This document shows, piece after piece, positions 16,287 to 24,227 of a stretch of DNA of 64,000 nt. Made by a program: the position numbers and the translations under genes. The notes below the pieces were generated by a model that was not told where the DNA came from, did not search any database, and saw only the letters and a program-made list of their open reading frames with translations. Location: the NCBI RefSeq assembly GCF_002902985.1, contig NZ_CP026167.1, positions 3,720,001-3,784,000 of the forward strand. The letters are read 5' to 3'. Positions within the stretch are counted from its first letter, which is position 1. Every line of letters starts with the position of its first letter. Source of the DNA: Leclercia sp. LSNIH1 (GTDB lineage: Bacteria; Pseudomonadota; Gammaproteobacteria; Enterobacterales; Enterobacteriaceae).

Positions 16287-17219
16287 TCACAGATCGATGA
16301 CTAAACGGGCGCTTTTGGCCCGGGAGCAGCACAACAACATCTGATCGCCGTCAGCTTTCTCTTCGTCGGTCAGATAGCTGTCGCGATGGTCCGGCTCTCC
16401 CTCCAGCACGTCGGTCAGGCAGCTGCCGCAGATCCCCTGTTTGCAGGAGACGCAGACCTTCAGCCCGGCCTGGGCCAGCGCCTCGACGATGGTCTGGTTC
16501 TCCAGCACCTGGACGGTAATGCCGCTTGCGGCGGCGACCACCTCAAAGGCCGCACCACCGGTGACGACTTCGGCGCTGAAGCACTCCTGATGCACCTGCT
16601 CCGGGCGATAACCGAGGCGGCTTGCCTCGTCGGTGACCGCATCCATCAGCCGGGTCGGACCGCAGGTGTAGACGTGGGTATTGGCCGGGACGTCGCTCAG
16701 CACCGCCTTCAGATTGAGGCGTTGCGTGTCGCTGAAGTGCAGATGCACGCGGTCGGCCCAGGCCGCCTGCTCCAACTGGGCAATAAACGCCGCCCCGGCC
16801 CGGGTACGGGCGCAGTAGTGCAGGCTGAAGGAGCGGCCGCTGGCGTGCAGTTCGGCGGCCATCGCCAGCATCGGGGTGATACCGATCCCGCCGCCAATCA
16901 GCAGGCAATGGCTGGCCGTCTCCTCCAGTGCAAAGAGGTTGCGCGGATCGCTGACCTGGATCCGATCCCCAACGTTGAGCGCATGCGCGGCAAGGGAGCC
17001 GCCCTGAGACTTTTTGTCTTTCAGAATGCCGAGCTGGTAGTGACGGCGATCCTGCGGGTCGCCGCAGAGGGAGTACGGACGCACCAGGCCGTCTGCAAGA
17101 TGGAGATCGATATGCGCCCCCGCGCTGAAGGCCGGAAGATCGTTCCCGTCAGCATGCGCCAGCGTCAGCAGGAGCACCTCGCCCTGCAACTCCCGCCTGA
17201 TAACCTGTAATGTCAGCAT
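16287..17219 (-). CDS. iacF: Ferredoxin reductase of the Rieske dioxygenase, PDR/VanB type
   Basis: 310 aa in the order flavin domain, NAD domain, plant-type ferredoxin domain. Visible are RPYSLCGDP (flavin phosphate binding), LIGGGIGITPMLAMA (nucleotide binding), YTCGPTRLMDAV and, near the C-terminus, the 2Fe-2S cysteines in CVSCKQGICGSC plus a later cysteine in LLCCSRAK. It passes electrons from NADH to the IacC/IacD oxygenase. Located ten bases after iacE. A similar reductase would serve anthranilate or phthalate dioxygenase; the locus context decides. Confidence 0.87.
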   Translation of the reverse strand: MLTLQVIRRELQGEVLLLTLAHADGNDLPAFSAGAHIDLHLADGLVRPYSLCGDPQDRRHYQLGILKDKKSQGGSLAAHALNVGDRIQVSDPRNLFALEETASHCLLIGGGIGITPMLAMAAELHASGRSFSLHYCARTRAGAAFIAQLEQAAWADRVHLHFSDTQRLNLKAVLSDVPANTHVYTCGPTRLMDAVTDEASRLGYRPEQVHQECFSAEVVTGGAAFEVVAAASGITVQVLENQTIVEALAQAGLKVCVSCKQGICGSCLTDVLEGEPDHRDSYLTDEEKADGDQMLLCCSRAKSARLVIDL

Positions 17220-17228
17220 GTTGGCTCC

Positions 17229-17969
17229 TTAACGCATAAACAGACCGCCGTTGATGTCCCAGGTCGCCCCGGTGACAAACGACGCCTGCTCTGATGCCAG
17301 CAAAGCCACCGCCTGGGCAACAAACCCGGCTTCCCCTAACTGGCCGACCGGGATCATCCCCAGCAGACCGGCCATCTTCTCTTCCGGCACCAGGGCGTGA
17401 ACCATCGGCAGATCCAGCGGGCCCGGGGCGATGGCGTTCACCGTCACGCCGGATTTGCCGAGCTCCCGGGCAAAGATTTTGGTCAGGGTCAGAATGCCGC
17501 CCTTCGAGGCGGCGTAGTGGGCGCCGGAGGCGGTGCCGCCGTTCTGCCCCGCTAACGAGGCGAGGTTGATGATGCGGCCGTAGCCTGTACTTGCGAAGTA
17601 ACGCCCCAGGGTCTGGCAGCCGACAAAGGTGCCGCGCAGGTTGGTGGCGATCACCCGGTCGAACTCCTCCACCGTAATCTCCATCACCGGGGTGGCGAGG
17701 GTCAGGGCAGCGTTGTTGACCAGCACCTCCAGGCTGCCGAAGCGTTTAATGGTCGCGTCGAGCGCCTGCGCAAAATCCTGCGGCTGGCAGATATCCAGCC
17801 CCAGCGCCAGCACCTTGCCCTGGCCGTCATCGAGACGATCCGCAGCTTCCCGGGCGCGGGCCACATCAACGTCGGTCAGCACCACCTGATACCCCTGCGC
17901 CAGCAGGTGAGCGGCAATCACGTTGCCCAGACCGGCGGCCGCGCCGGTCACTAATACGGTTTGCGTCAT
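17229..17969 (-). CDS. iacE: Short-chain dehydrogenase of IAA degradation
   Basis: 246 aa classical SDR from ATG 17969 (MTQTVLVTGAAAGLG). The TGxxxGxG cofactor site is at the N-terminus, VNNAALTLATPV follows, Ser is in NLASLAGQ, and the YxxxK pair is in HYAASKGG. In studied iac systems IacE works after IacA on the oxidised indole ring to give dioxindole-3-acetate; this is established knowledge for relatives, not seen here. It lies ten bases after iacD in the operon. Confidence 0.87.
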   Translation of the reverse strand: MTQTVLVTGAAAGLGNVIAAHLLAQGYQVVLTDVDVARAREAADRLDDGQGKVLALGLDICQPQDFAQALDATIKRFGSLEVLVNNAALTLATPVMEITVEEFDRVIATNLRGTFVGCQTLGRYFASTGYGRIINLASLAGQNGGTASGAHYAASKGGILTLTKIFARELGKSGVTVNAIAPGPLDLPMVHALVPEEKMAGLLGMIPVGQLGEAGFVAQAVALLASEQASFVTGATWDINGGLFMR

Positions 17970-17979
17970 GGGGGGTTCC

Positions 17980-18462
17980 TCAGAGGATGTAGCCGATGCT
18001 GTGCAGCACATCGTCGCTGTTGACCAGGCGGATCACCTTCCGGGTAATCAGCAACCTGCCCTCCTGCGGTGCCAGGTGCCAGGTGATGTCCGCGGCGTAG
18101 TGGCGGCTGTGGCCTTTGCGGTGCTCCCACAGGGACTGCGCCCCGCGCACCACGATCAGATCCTCTCGGGACTCCAGCAGGCGGAAGCGCGACAGGGTGC
18201 GCAGGGTTCTGGCGCGGGGCGTGGTGGAGATGGACTCTCCGCTGTAGAGGCGCTTCACCCGCTTCTCGCGCATATGGTGATCGTCGCAGGCGTAGTTAAG
18301 GGTGTTTTTAAAATCGGTTTCGTTCGGGTCGATGGGCACCACGTAAAGGCCGTCGCGCTGCCAGAGATCCAGCCAGGCGTTGAACTCGCCCTGGTCCAGC
18401 AGATCGCCTTCGAGGTTGATTACGGACATCGCCGCAAACAGCACAGAATCTGGCGTCATCAT
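17980..18462 (-). CDS. iacD: Rieske dioxygenase beta subunit
   Basis: 160 aa from ATG 18462, which overlaps the iacC stop (ATGA). Beta subunits of ring-hydroxylating dioxygenases have an NTF2-like fold; here the helix FNAWLDLWQRDGLYVVPIDP and the strands RFRLLESREDLIVVRG and RLLITRKVIRLVN fit. It is structural and pairs with the alpha subunit encoded just upstream. Confidence 0.88.
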   Translation of the reverse strand: MMTPDSVLFAAMSVINLEGDLLDQGEFNAWLDLWQRDGLYVVPIDPNETDFKNTLNYACDDHHMREKRVKRLYSGESISTTPRARTLRTLSRFRLLESREDLIVVRGAQSLWEHRKGHSRHYAADITWHLAPQEGRLLITRKVIRLVNSDDVLHSIGYIL

Positions 18463-19772
18463 TTTTCGCTCTCCGTCATCAATTTTTTCCACTGCTGGTA
18501 GGCCGCGCGCATCCCGGTTTCGGCGCTGACGTCGCTGCGCAGGCCGTCATCGGTGCGGTACTCCCCCGCCAGGCCGCGGTTGAGCATGATCCACAGGTCA
18601 TCCCCCGCGGTGGCTCCGCGCTGCACGCGCTCCCAGGCCTCGGAGTCGTCCGGGGTGCCAAAGCCCATCGGCCCCTGGAAGTGCTCGTGCAGACGCAGCC
18701 GCGCCTGGTTCGCGATCTCCGGCCCGCCGTCCATGGTGATCACCGCGTGATGAATTTCGGTTTCCATCACTGAGATGGGTTGCAGGACGCGGAAGAAAGC
18801 CATTGAACAGGCGATGTTCGGGAACAGGTTGAGGTTGAAGCCGGAGCCGCCCACCGCGCGCACGATGCGTCTGACCTGCGCTTCGTCGTGATCTTTTCGC
18901 AGTTCGTCCGCCAGCCCGATAAAGCGCTCCGGGATGGGCGCATCGAGGTTGGCCTCCAGATCCACCAGTTCCGGGATCATCACCATCACGCTGTGGCCGT
19001 TGCCGAGATCTTCGACATAGCCGCTGCCGTCCACGAAGTTGAGCATCTCTTCGGTCTGCTTATCGACGGAGCTCAGGAAAGAACGGTGCACCACCGGGAA
19101 GTGATAGCCGTCGGTGGTGTTCTCCAGCTGAATTTTCCAGTTGCCCGGGAAGCGGAAGCGGTGTGCCGGCCCGGTTTTGATCGGGTAGCCCGCCCCCTGC
19201 TTCATAAAGAGATCCATCCACTTCTTCGCCGCGCCGAGGAAATCCTCCAGCGGTTCGATCTGCTCGTTAAAGGTGGCGAAAACCATGCCCGCATACTGCT
19301 CGGTACGCAGCGACACCAGCCCCAGCTCGTTCTTCTCAAGCCTGTCGGCATAGCTTTCCGGGTGCGGCACGCCGCGCAGGCTGCCGTCCAGAGCGTAGCC
19401 CCAGCCGTGGTACGGGCAGACGAAGCTGTTGGTTTTGCCGCTGCGGTGTTCGCAGACGGTGGCCGCGCGATGGCGGCAGCGGTTCAGCAGGGTGTGGAGG
19501 GTGCCTTTGCGGTCGCGCACCACGATCACCGGCTGGGTGCCGATCTCGGTGGTTTTGAAGCTGCCGGTCTCCGGGATCTCGCTGACGTGCGCCACCCAGA
19601 CCCAGGTTTTGCTGAAAATGCGCTCCAGCTCCAGCTGGAACAGCTCGTCTGAGGTGTAGAGCGAGGTGTGGACGCGGTCCGCCTTCACCAGAGCCGCAAT
19701 CGCTTCCCGGCTCGGGGCCGTCGGCGTCGTGGTATCGATATTTTTGACATTGATGATCTGGTCGCACTGCAT
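18459..19772 (-). CDS. iacC: Rieske dioxygenase alpha subunit of IAA degradation
   Basis: 437 aa from ATG 19772 (AGGAGAAAG upstream). The Rieske centre uses Cys99, His101, Cys119 and His122 (CRH and CPYHGWGY). The mononuclear iron site lies around residues 217-229 (ENTTDGYHFPVVH) with His224 and His229. It resembles anthranilate/benzoate dioxygenases, but the neighbours iacA, B, I and E place it in the IAA route, where IacCD acts after ring oxidation on the way to catechol. Preceded by iacI with a 28-base gap. Confidence 0.88.
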   Translation of the reverse strand: MQCDQIINVKNIDTTTPTAPSREAIAALVKADRVHTSLYTSDELFQLELERIFSKTWVWVAHVSEIPETGSFKTTEIGTQPVIVVRDRKGTLHTLLNRCRHRAATVCEHRSGKTNSFVCPYHGWGYALDGSLRGVPHPESYADRLEKNELGLVSLRTEQYAGMVFATFNEQIEPLEDFLGAAKKWMDLFMKQGAGYPIKTGPAHRFRFPGNWKIQLENTTDGYHFPVVHRSFLSSVDKQTEEMLNFVDGSGYVEDLGNGHSVMVMIPELVDLEANLDAPIPERFIGLADELRKDHDEAQVRRIVRAVGGSGFNLNLFPNIACSMAFFRVLQPISVMETEIHHAVITMDGGPEIANQARLRLHEHFQGPMGFGTPDDSEAWERVQRGATAGDDLWIMLNRGLAGEYRTDDGLRSDVSAETGMRAAYQQWKKLMTESEK

Positions 19773-19800
19773 AATCTTTCTCCTGCGCGTGGTCGGCGTT

Positions 19801-20313
19801 TTAGTTTTTGTCCGGTACAGGTAGCGCATCCGCCGCATGCCAGTGGCTTACCGGCCTGCTGAACAGGTTGCGGGTGGTGAAATGGTGCATGGTCATCTTC
19901 CCAGCTTCGCGACGGAAAATAATCTGCAGCTCGGCAGCATTCAGGTGCGCGCCACCGGCGGTAAAGGCGGAGGTTTGCAGCATCTGCCAGCGGCCATGCA
20001 GCTCGCCGTCGGCCTCGTGCCAGAGCGCCTCGGAGCATAAAAAGTGGCCATTCAGGGCGAAGTGCGCGGGCGTGCGGACGTAGCCCGCCATCATCGCTAC
20101 AATCGCCTCGCGCCCCTGATGTCTGCCCAGCCGGGTGGCGTAAGGTTCACCCAACCCTTCCCAGCAGGCGTCTGCGCTGAACAGCGCGCCGATGGCCTGT
20201 ACCGTCTCCATGCTGTCGAGGCGATCGCACAGCCGCATGTAGGTGCTGATACAGACCCGGGCGGCCTGCTGATCCTCAAGCTGCTGTAAACGCAGCGCAT
20301 CCTGTGGGCTCAT
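19801..20313 (-). CDS. iacI: SnoaL/NTF2-like protein of the IAA locus
   Basis: 170 aa with an NTF2-like fold (RVCISTYMRLCDRLDSMETVQ, HFALNGHFLCSEALWHE, GRWQMLQTSAFTAGG). Known iac loci carry such a gene, iacI, whose exact step is not settled. Here it is inserted in the operon between iacB and iacC, which ties its expression to the catabolic genes. It also resembles beta subunits of Rieske dioxygenases, so a structural or auxiliary role is possible. Confidence 0.8.
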   Translation of the reverse strand: MSPQDALRLQQLEDQQAARVCISTYMRLCDRLDSMETVQAIGALFSADACWEGLGEPYATRLGRHQGREAIVAMMAGYVRTPAHFALNGHFLCSEALWHEADGELHGRWQMLQTSAFTAGGAHLNAAELQIIFRREAGKMTMHHFTTRNLFSRPVSHWHAADALPVPDKN

Positions 20314-20324
20314 GGTGTGCTCCG

Positions 20325-20681
20325 TTACTGAATGATCAGCTCACGCCCGACGCGAGCTTCGATCTTGCAGTACTTCCACAGCTTGCTCTCGCCGTCGCCC
20401 ACCGGAGTGGTGCGGAACAGGTTGCAGGCGGCCACCACGCTGTCGAGGGTGTCGGCATCGGCCAGCACGTAAGTTGTCCAGGGCGATGTGATGGATGGGC
20501 CTACCATCAGGCGGTCATCGTCCATATTGCCGATGACGCGAATGCCCTGGGTTTCGTCGATGCCTTTCATCATCACGCCGAACGCGGCCCACACCTGTCT
20601 GGCTTCTGCCGGAGTGGCATCAAAGAAGTTCTGGTTCACGCCGATGCAAAACAGCACGCGTAAGGTTGTTGTCTGGCTCAT
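20325..20681 (-). CDS. iacB: Small conserved protein of the IAA locus
   Basis: 118 aa, soluble, with a ferredoxin-like alpha/beta pattern (MSQTTTLRVLFCIGVNQNFF, WAAFGVMMKGIDETQG, VGPSITSPWTTYVLADADTL). It follows iacA by 21 bases, the position of iacB in other IAA-degrading bacteria. A related small protein (IifA) in indole degradation is described as a cofactor-independent oxygenase; whether this one does the same is inference. No metal or flavin motif is visible. Confidence 0.82.
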   Translation of the reverse strand: MSQTTTLRVLFCIGVNQNFFDATPAEARQVWAAFGVMMKGIDETQGIRVIGNMDDDRLMVGPSITSPWTTYVLADADTLDSVVAACNLFRTTPVGDGESKLWKYCKIEARVGRELIIQ

Positions 20682-20702
20682 CTGTTGCTCCTGTGGTGAA
20701 AA

Positions 20703-21830
20703 TTACAAATAACCCGGCAGAGGCTGGCCACCGAAATAGACCGTACCGGCATTGAGATAAGAGAGATCGCCCATGAAGGCGTGCTGGGTGATCACCATGG
20801 TGTCGCGGACGTAGCGTTGCAGGGGGCTTTTCAGGGTGATGCCGCCCATACCGTTCAGCGCCAGCGCCTGGCGGGTGACCTCAGCGGCCACGCGGGTGGC
20901 GTGGGTGGAGGAGAGCCGCAGGGCGTTGATCTGCGCGCAGGCAGGCTCATCCCCGGCGAGGATGCACTGCCACACCTCGTCGATGGCCTCATAAAACCAG
21001 GACCGGGCGGAGCGCAGTTCCGCTTCGCAGCGGGCTATCTGCATCTGCGCCTGCGGCCGTTCCGCCAGGCGCGGCGCGCCGGTCACCGACTGCTGGCGAT
21101 GGGCAATGGCATAGATTTCATGGAGGGCCGCGCGGGCGACGCCGAGTGCCACCACCGAGAGCACCTGGGTGGCCAGGGAGAGCACCGGGTAGCGATAGAG
21201 CGCCCCCTCCAGGTTAAGGGCGCCGCCGCGCACAAAGGTCCACTCCTGCGGCACAAACGCATCGTTAACCACCAGATCGTGGCTGCCGGTTCCGGCCAGG
21301 CCGACGGTGTTCCAGACCGGATCGATCTGCACGCTGTCGCGGGGCAGCACCGCCATGCGCGGCAGCGGTTCGCCGCTCTCCGGCAGGATGCCGACGCCAA
21401 AGACCGAGGCGCCCATGCTGCCGCTGGCAAAGCCCCAGCGGCCAGAGACGCGGTAGCCGCCATCCGCCAGCACCGCTTTTTGCGGCGGGAAGATGCCGCC
21501 GGCGAAGACCACGTCCGGGCCGTCACGGTAGAGTTCTTTCAGGGTGTCCGGCGGCAGCGCTCCAAGGTAGAAGGGGCTCATGCCGAAGCTGGCGACCCAG
21601 CCTGCGGAGCCATCGGCGGTGGCAATCTGCTCGATCAGCTCACAGAACTGTGCCGGGGTACACTCCTCGCCGCCGTAGATTTTGGGGACTAACGCGCGGT
21701 AGACGCCTACCTGCTTAAAGCGGGCGATGATGTCGTCCGAGATATGACGCTGTTGCTCAAAATCGGCGCTGCGGGTGGCGACTTCATTCAGCAGTGGAAC
21801 GAGTTCCTCACGAACATGAACGGCAGACAT
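20703..21830 (-). CDS. iacA: Indole-3-acetate monooxygenase, acyl-CoA-dehydrogenase fold
   Basis: 375 aa from ATG 21830, with GGAGGAAGCT before it; an upstream frame to 21896 is not needed. The fold is that of flavin-dependent acyl-CoA-dehydrogenase-like monooxygenases: YGGEECTPAQFCELIEQIA, the flavin loop GRWGFASGSMGAS, and the C-terminal NGMGGITLKSPLQRYVRD. IacA hydroxylates the indole ring of IAA and also makes indigo from indole in known strains, using reduced flavin from IacG. First gene of the long operon. Confidence 0.88.
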   Translation of the reverse strand: MSAVHVREELVPLLNEVATRSADFEQQRHISDDIIARFKQVGVYRALVPKIYGGEECTPAQFCELIEQIATADGSAGWVASFGMSPFYLGALPPDTLKELYRDGPDVVFAGGIFPPQKAVLADGGYRVSGRWGFASGSMGASVFGVGILPESGEPLPRMAVLPRDSVQIDPVWNTVGLAGTGSHDLVVNDAFVPQEWTFVRGGALNLEGALYRYPVLSLATQVLSVVALGVARAALHEIYAIAHRQQSVTGAPRLAERPQAQMQIARCEAELRSARSWFYEAIDEVWQCILAGDEPACAQINALRLSSTHATRVAAEVTRQALALNGMGGITLKSPLQRYVRDTMVITQHAFMGDLSYLNAGTVYFGGQPLPGYL

Positions 21831-21882
21831 AGCTTCCTCCCAAAAGAGTGTGCGGCCCGCAGAGAGACGAGTGCTGCCGCAA

Positions 21883-21906
21883 TGAGTGGTACTCACTGAG
21901 TTAGTG
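21883..21906. promoter_or_regulatory. Palindromes before iacA, candidate IacR operator
   Basis: TGAGTGGTACTCA (arms TGAGT/ACTCA) and the overlapping CACTGAGTTAGTG (arms CACT/AGTG) lie 53-76 bases before the iacA start. MarR regulators bind short palindromes of this kind. Binding by IacR is inference. Confidence 0.4.
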
Positions 21907-21932
21907 TTGAAACTGTCGGTAAAGCGGGATGG

Positions 21933-23057
21933 TTAGCGGCGTCGTCGCTCAGAGAGCCATTCAGCCACCTGCACCAGCAGCCCCTCCTGCCCTTTGCCGG
22001 CAACGAGCTGTAGCGCCACCGGACGGCCATCAAGCGTACCCGCAGGCAGGGTCAGCGCCGGGTGGCCGCTGAGGTTGAACGGGCGCACCAGCCGGGTGAG
22101 ATTGACGACGCTCAGCGGATCCTTCGCCTCTTCCAGCGTGGGCGGCAGTTCCGGCAGGGTTGCCAGGGCCAGCAACGGGGTTTTCGCCAGTTGGTCATCC
22201 ACCTGGGCGGTAAATGTGCGGCGGATAGCCTCTGCGGCCTCAAGGGCATGGGCATCGATCCCGGCCCCGGCACGGATGCGGGTGCCGACGTCGGCAGAGA
22301 CCCTGTCGTCACGCAGTAGCGTTTTAAAAGCCTGCCAGTTTTCATGGCTGATGAGGGTCAACCCGGCGCGATGGGCATCCCCCAGCAGCGGCAATTCAGC
22401 CTGACGCGGTTGCAGGTCGGCCTGGGCGAGGAAGTTCAACAGCAGGGAATCGATGCTGATGAGCGCCGACGGGATAAAGCCGATGGCGGGCATCCTGTGC
22501 AGCGGCGCGTCAACCGGCAGCCCCAGTCGGGTCAGTACGTCACGCAGGACGCCCGGCTCTCGGGCGAAGATCCCCACGCAGTCCAGCGAGCTTTGCGCGG
22601 GCATCACCCCTGCCCGGCTCACGGCGCCGTAAGTCGGTTTTAAGCCGAGGATCCCGCAGCAGGCGGCAGGCATGCGCACCGAGCCACCGGTATCGGTGCC
22701 GAGCGCAAAATCCACCTCACCAGCAGCCACCACTGCGGCAGAGCCGCTGGAGGAGCCGCCGGGGATCAAGTCAGGAAACAGCGGGTTAACCGGCGTGCCG
22801 GCCCAGGGGTTGATTCCGGTGACACCAAACGCCAGCTCGTGCAGGGTGGTTTTTCCGGTCAGGATGCACTTCTGCCCGAGAAGGGTTGCGACCACGTCGG
22901 CATGTTGTTCCGCCGCCGGGTTTGCGGCCAGTGCCGGGCAGCCTGCACGGGTGGGAAAGCCTGCGATGTCGAGGGTGTCTTTTACCGCGAAGCGGAGATC
23001 GCCCTCGCCGAGGGTACATCGGGTGACAAAACCATTGCTCTCAGTAACAGGTTGCAT
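21933..23057 (-). CDS. iacH: Amidase-signature hydrolase of the IAA locus
   Basis: 374 aa from ATG 23057 (AAGGTGC upstream). The amidase-signature triad is visible: Lys in FAVKDTLD, cis-Ser in GGSSSGSAAVV, and the nucleophile Ser in GTDTGGSVRMPA. iacH is a standard member of iac clusters; its substrate in the IAA route is not firmly known. It is separated from iacA by 102 bases that hold a possible operator, so it may have its own message or read through into iacA. Confidence 0.85.
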   Translation of the reverse strand: MQPVTESNGFVTRCTLGEGDLRFAVKDTLDIAGFPTRAGCPALAANPAAEQHADVVATLLGQKCILTGKTTLHELAFGVTGINPWAGTPVNPLFPDLIPGGSSSGSAAVVAAGEVDFALGTDTGGSVRMPAACCGILGLKPTYGAVSRAGVMPAQSSLDCVGIFAREPGVLRDVLTRLGLPVDAPLHRMPAIGFIPSALISIDSLLLNFLAQADLQPRQAELPLLGDAHRAGLTLISHENWQAFKTLLRDDRVSADVGTRIRAGAGIDAHALEAAEAIRRTFTAQVDDQLAKTPLLALATLPELPPTLEEAKDPLSVVNLTRLVRPFNLSGHPALTLPAGTLDGRPVALQLVAGKGQEGLLVQVAEWLSERRRR

Positions 23058-23281
23058 AATTTGCACCTTAACCAGAAAAAACGAATCACATTTGGGTGAC
23101 GCACTCTTCGCTGCGGTTCGACCCACGTTTGTTCTGGTCAATCATGGAAGATTTAGATGAATATTCAAGTAATATTTCACGTTAATTTTACGAAAAAATA
23201 ACACTGAAACATTTTTCTAACAATCCATGAAAAGAGGCTTAGGATGATGATAAATAACAATAAACGCGGCGCGGAAATGAA

Positions 23282-23316
23282 AAAAGAGCCGCTCTGGTCA
23301 TCAGAGCGGCTCTTTT
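23282..23316. terminator. Strong bidirectional terminator between iacR and iacH
   Basis: Perfect 15-bp stem AAAAGAGCCGCTCTG / CAGAGCGGCTCTTTT with GTCAT loop. It ends the iacR message and insulates the iacH-iacA unit. The rest of 23058-23392 is AT-rich promoter DNA for iacH with no gene seen. Confidence 0.85.
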
Positions 23317-23392
23317 ATAATATTATACTTTACAGTGACTTACCTTGAATTTTTAAGGCTGTCACAAATCCGCAATTCTCTGCGGGAACGCT

Positions 23393-23857
23393 TCAGAGCG
23401 CGTTGAGGTTGTCGAGTACCTTCGACAGTGAGAGGTTCATTTTTTCCCGCTGGGCCGCGGTCATGCCCTTAAAACCCTTCTCGAAAACCTTGCGGGTAAG
23501 GCGGTGTGCCTCGGCCACTTTTTCGCGTCCGGCATCGGTGAGCATCACTTCGGTCACTCTGGCATCCTGCACGCTGCTGGCGGTGGTCACCAGGCCATCG
23601 TCGCGCAGGCGACCAACGATTTTGGTGACGGTGGGCATTTTGGCCATCGCGAATTCGGCGATCTGCGAAATGCTGGCCTTACCGTACTGCTCGGTAATCA
23701 TCAGCACCCGAAAGCGGGACACATCAAGCTGCACCTTTTTCAGTGTGATTTCCATCACTTGCGTATAACGTGCGTAGACGTTAACTATCCAGTAGAACGG
23801 GAACTCTTCGCGGTGAAAAGTGGGGCCGCTGTCTGACGATGTGTTCGTATGACTCAT
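23393..23857 (-). CDS. iacR: MarR-family transcriptional regulator of IAA degradation
   Basis: 154 aa with the MarR winged helix-turn-helix: FRVLMITEQYGKASISQIAEF, then recognition helix KMPTVTKIVGRLRDDGLV and wing SSVQDARVTEVMLTDAG. In known iac systems IacR is a repressor released by IAA or a derivative. It lies upstream of iacH on the same strand and divergent from an MFS gene, so the 370-base gap at 23858-24227 should carry its promoter and that of the transporter. Confidence 0.85.
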   Translation of the reverse strand: MSHTNTSSDSGPTFHREEFPFYWIVNVYARYTQVMEITLKKVQLDVSRFRVLMITEQYGKASISQIAEFAMAKMPTVTKIVGRLRDDGLVTTASSVQDARVTEVMLTDAGREKVAEAHRLTRKVFEKGFKGMTAAQREKMNLSLSKVLDNLNAL

Positions 23858-24227
23858 GAAATGACGTTCCAGAAGTAATGCATTGACCGCAATTATACCC
23901 GCTATTTATCCCCCGCTATAGCCCGATCGCACCCTGCCCCCTGCGGTTAACCACTCGCTGCGCCGCAAAAGCCGATCGATATCGCATTATGATTCAAAAA
24001 CGCTACGAGATTAACAATTACGTATCATTTTTTAAACAGAACATTGACGTCCATGCTCGCGATTTCCTATACGTTAGCGCACGTGTTTGCATCGCGTGCA
24101 CCGGGTAGCTCCCCTTACCCGCTAGTTATCGGCTTTTATTAAAATTTACCTGCTTATCAACACATTATAAAAACACCCCGCGTCAAACGGGGCTAACACT
24201 ACCTCTAACCGTTATGTGGAGCATTTC

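Noticed and set aside
15782..21830. Benzoate (benABCD) or anthranilate (antABC) dioxygenase cluster
   Set aside because: The Rieske subunits alone would allow this, but iacA, iacB, iacI, iacG, iacH and a MarR gene in this order fit IAA degradation better.
15782..21830. Indole (iif/ind) degradation cluster
   Set aside because: Shares several gene types, but the Rieske alpha/beta pair with reductase plus amidase and MarR gene match the iac layout.
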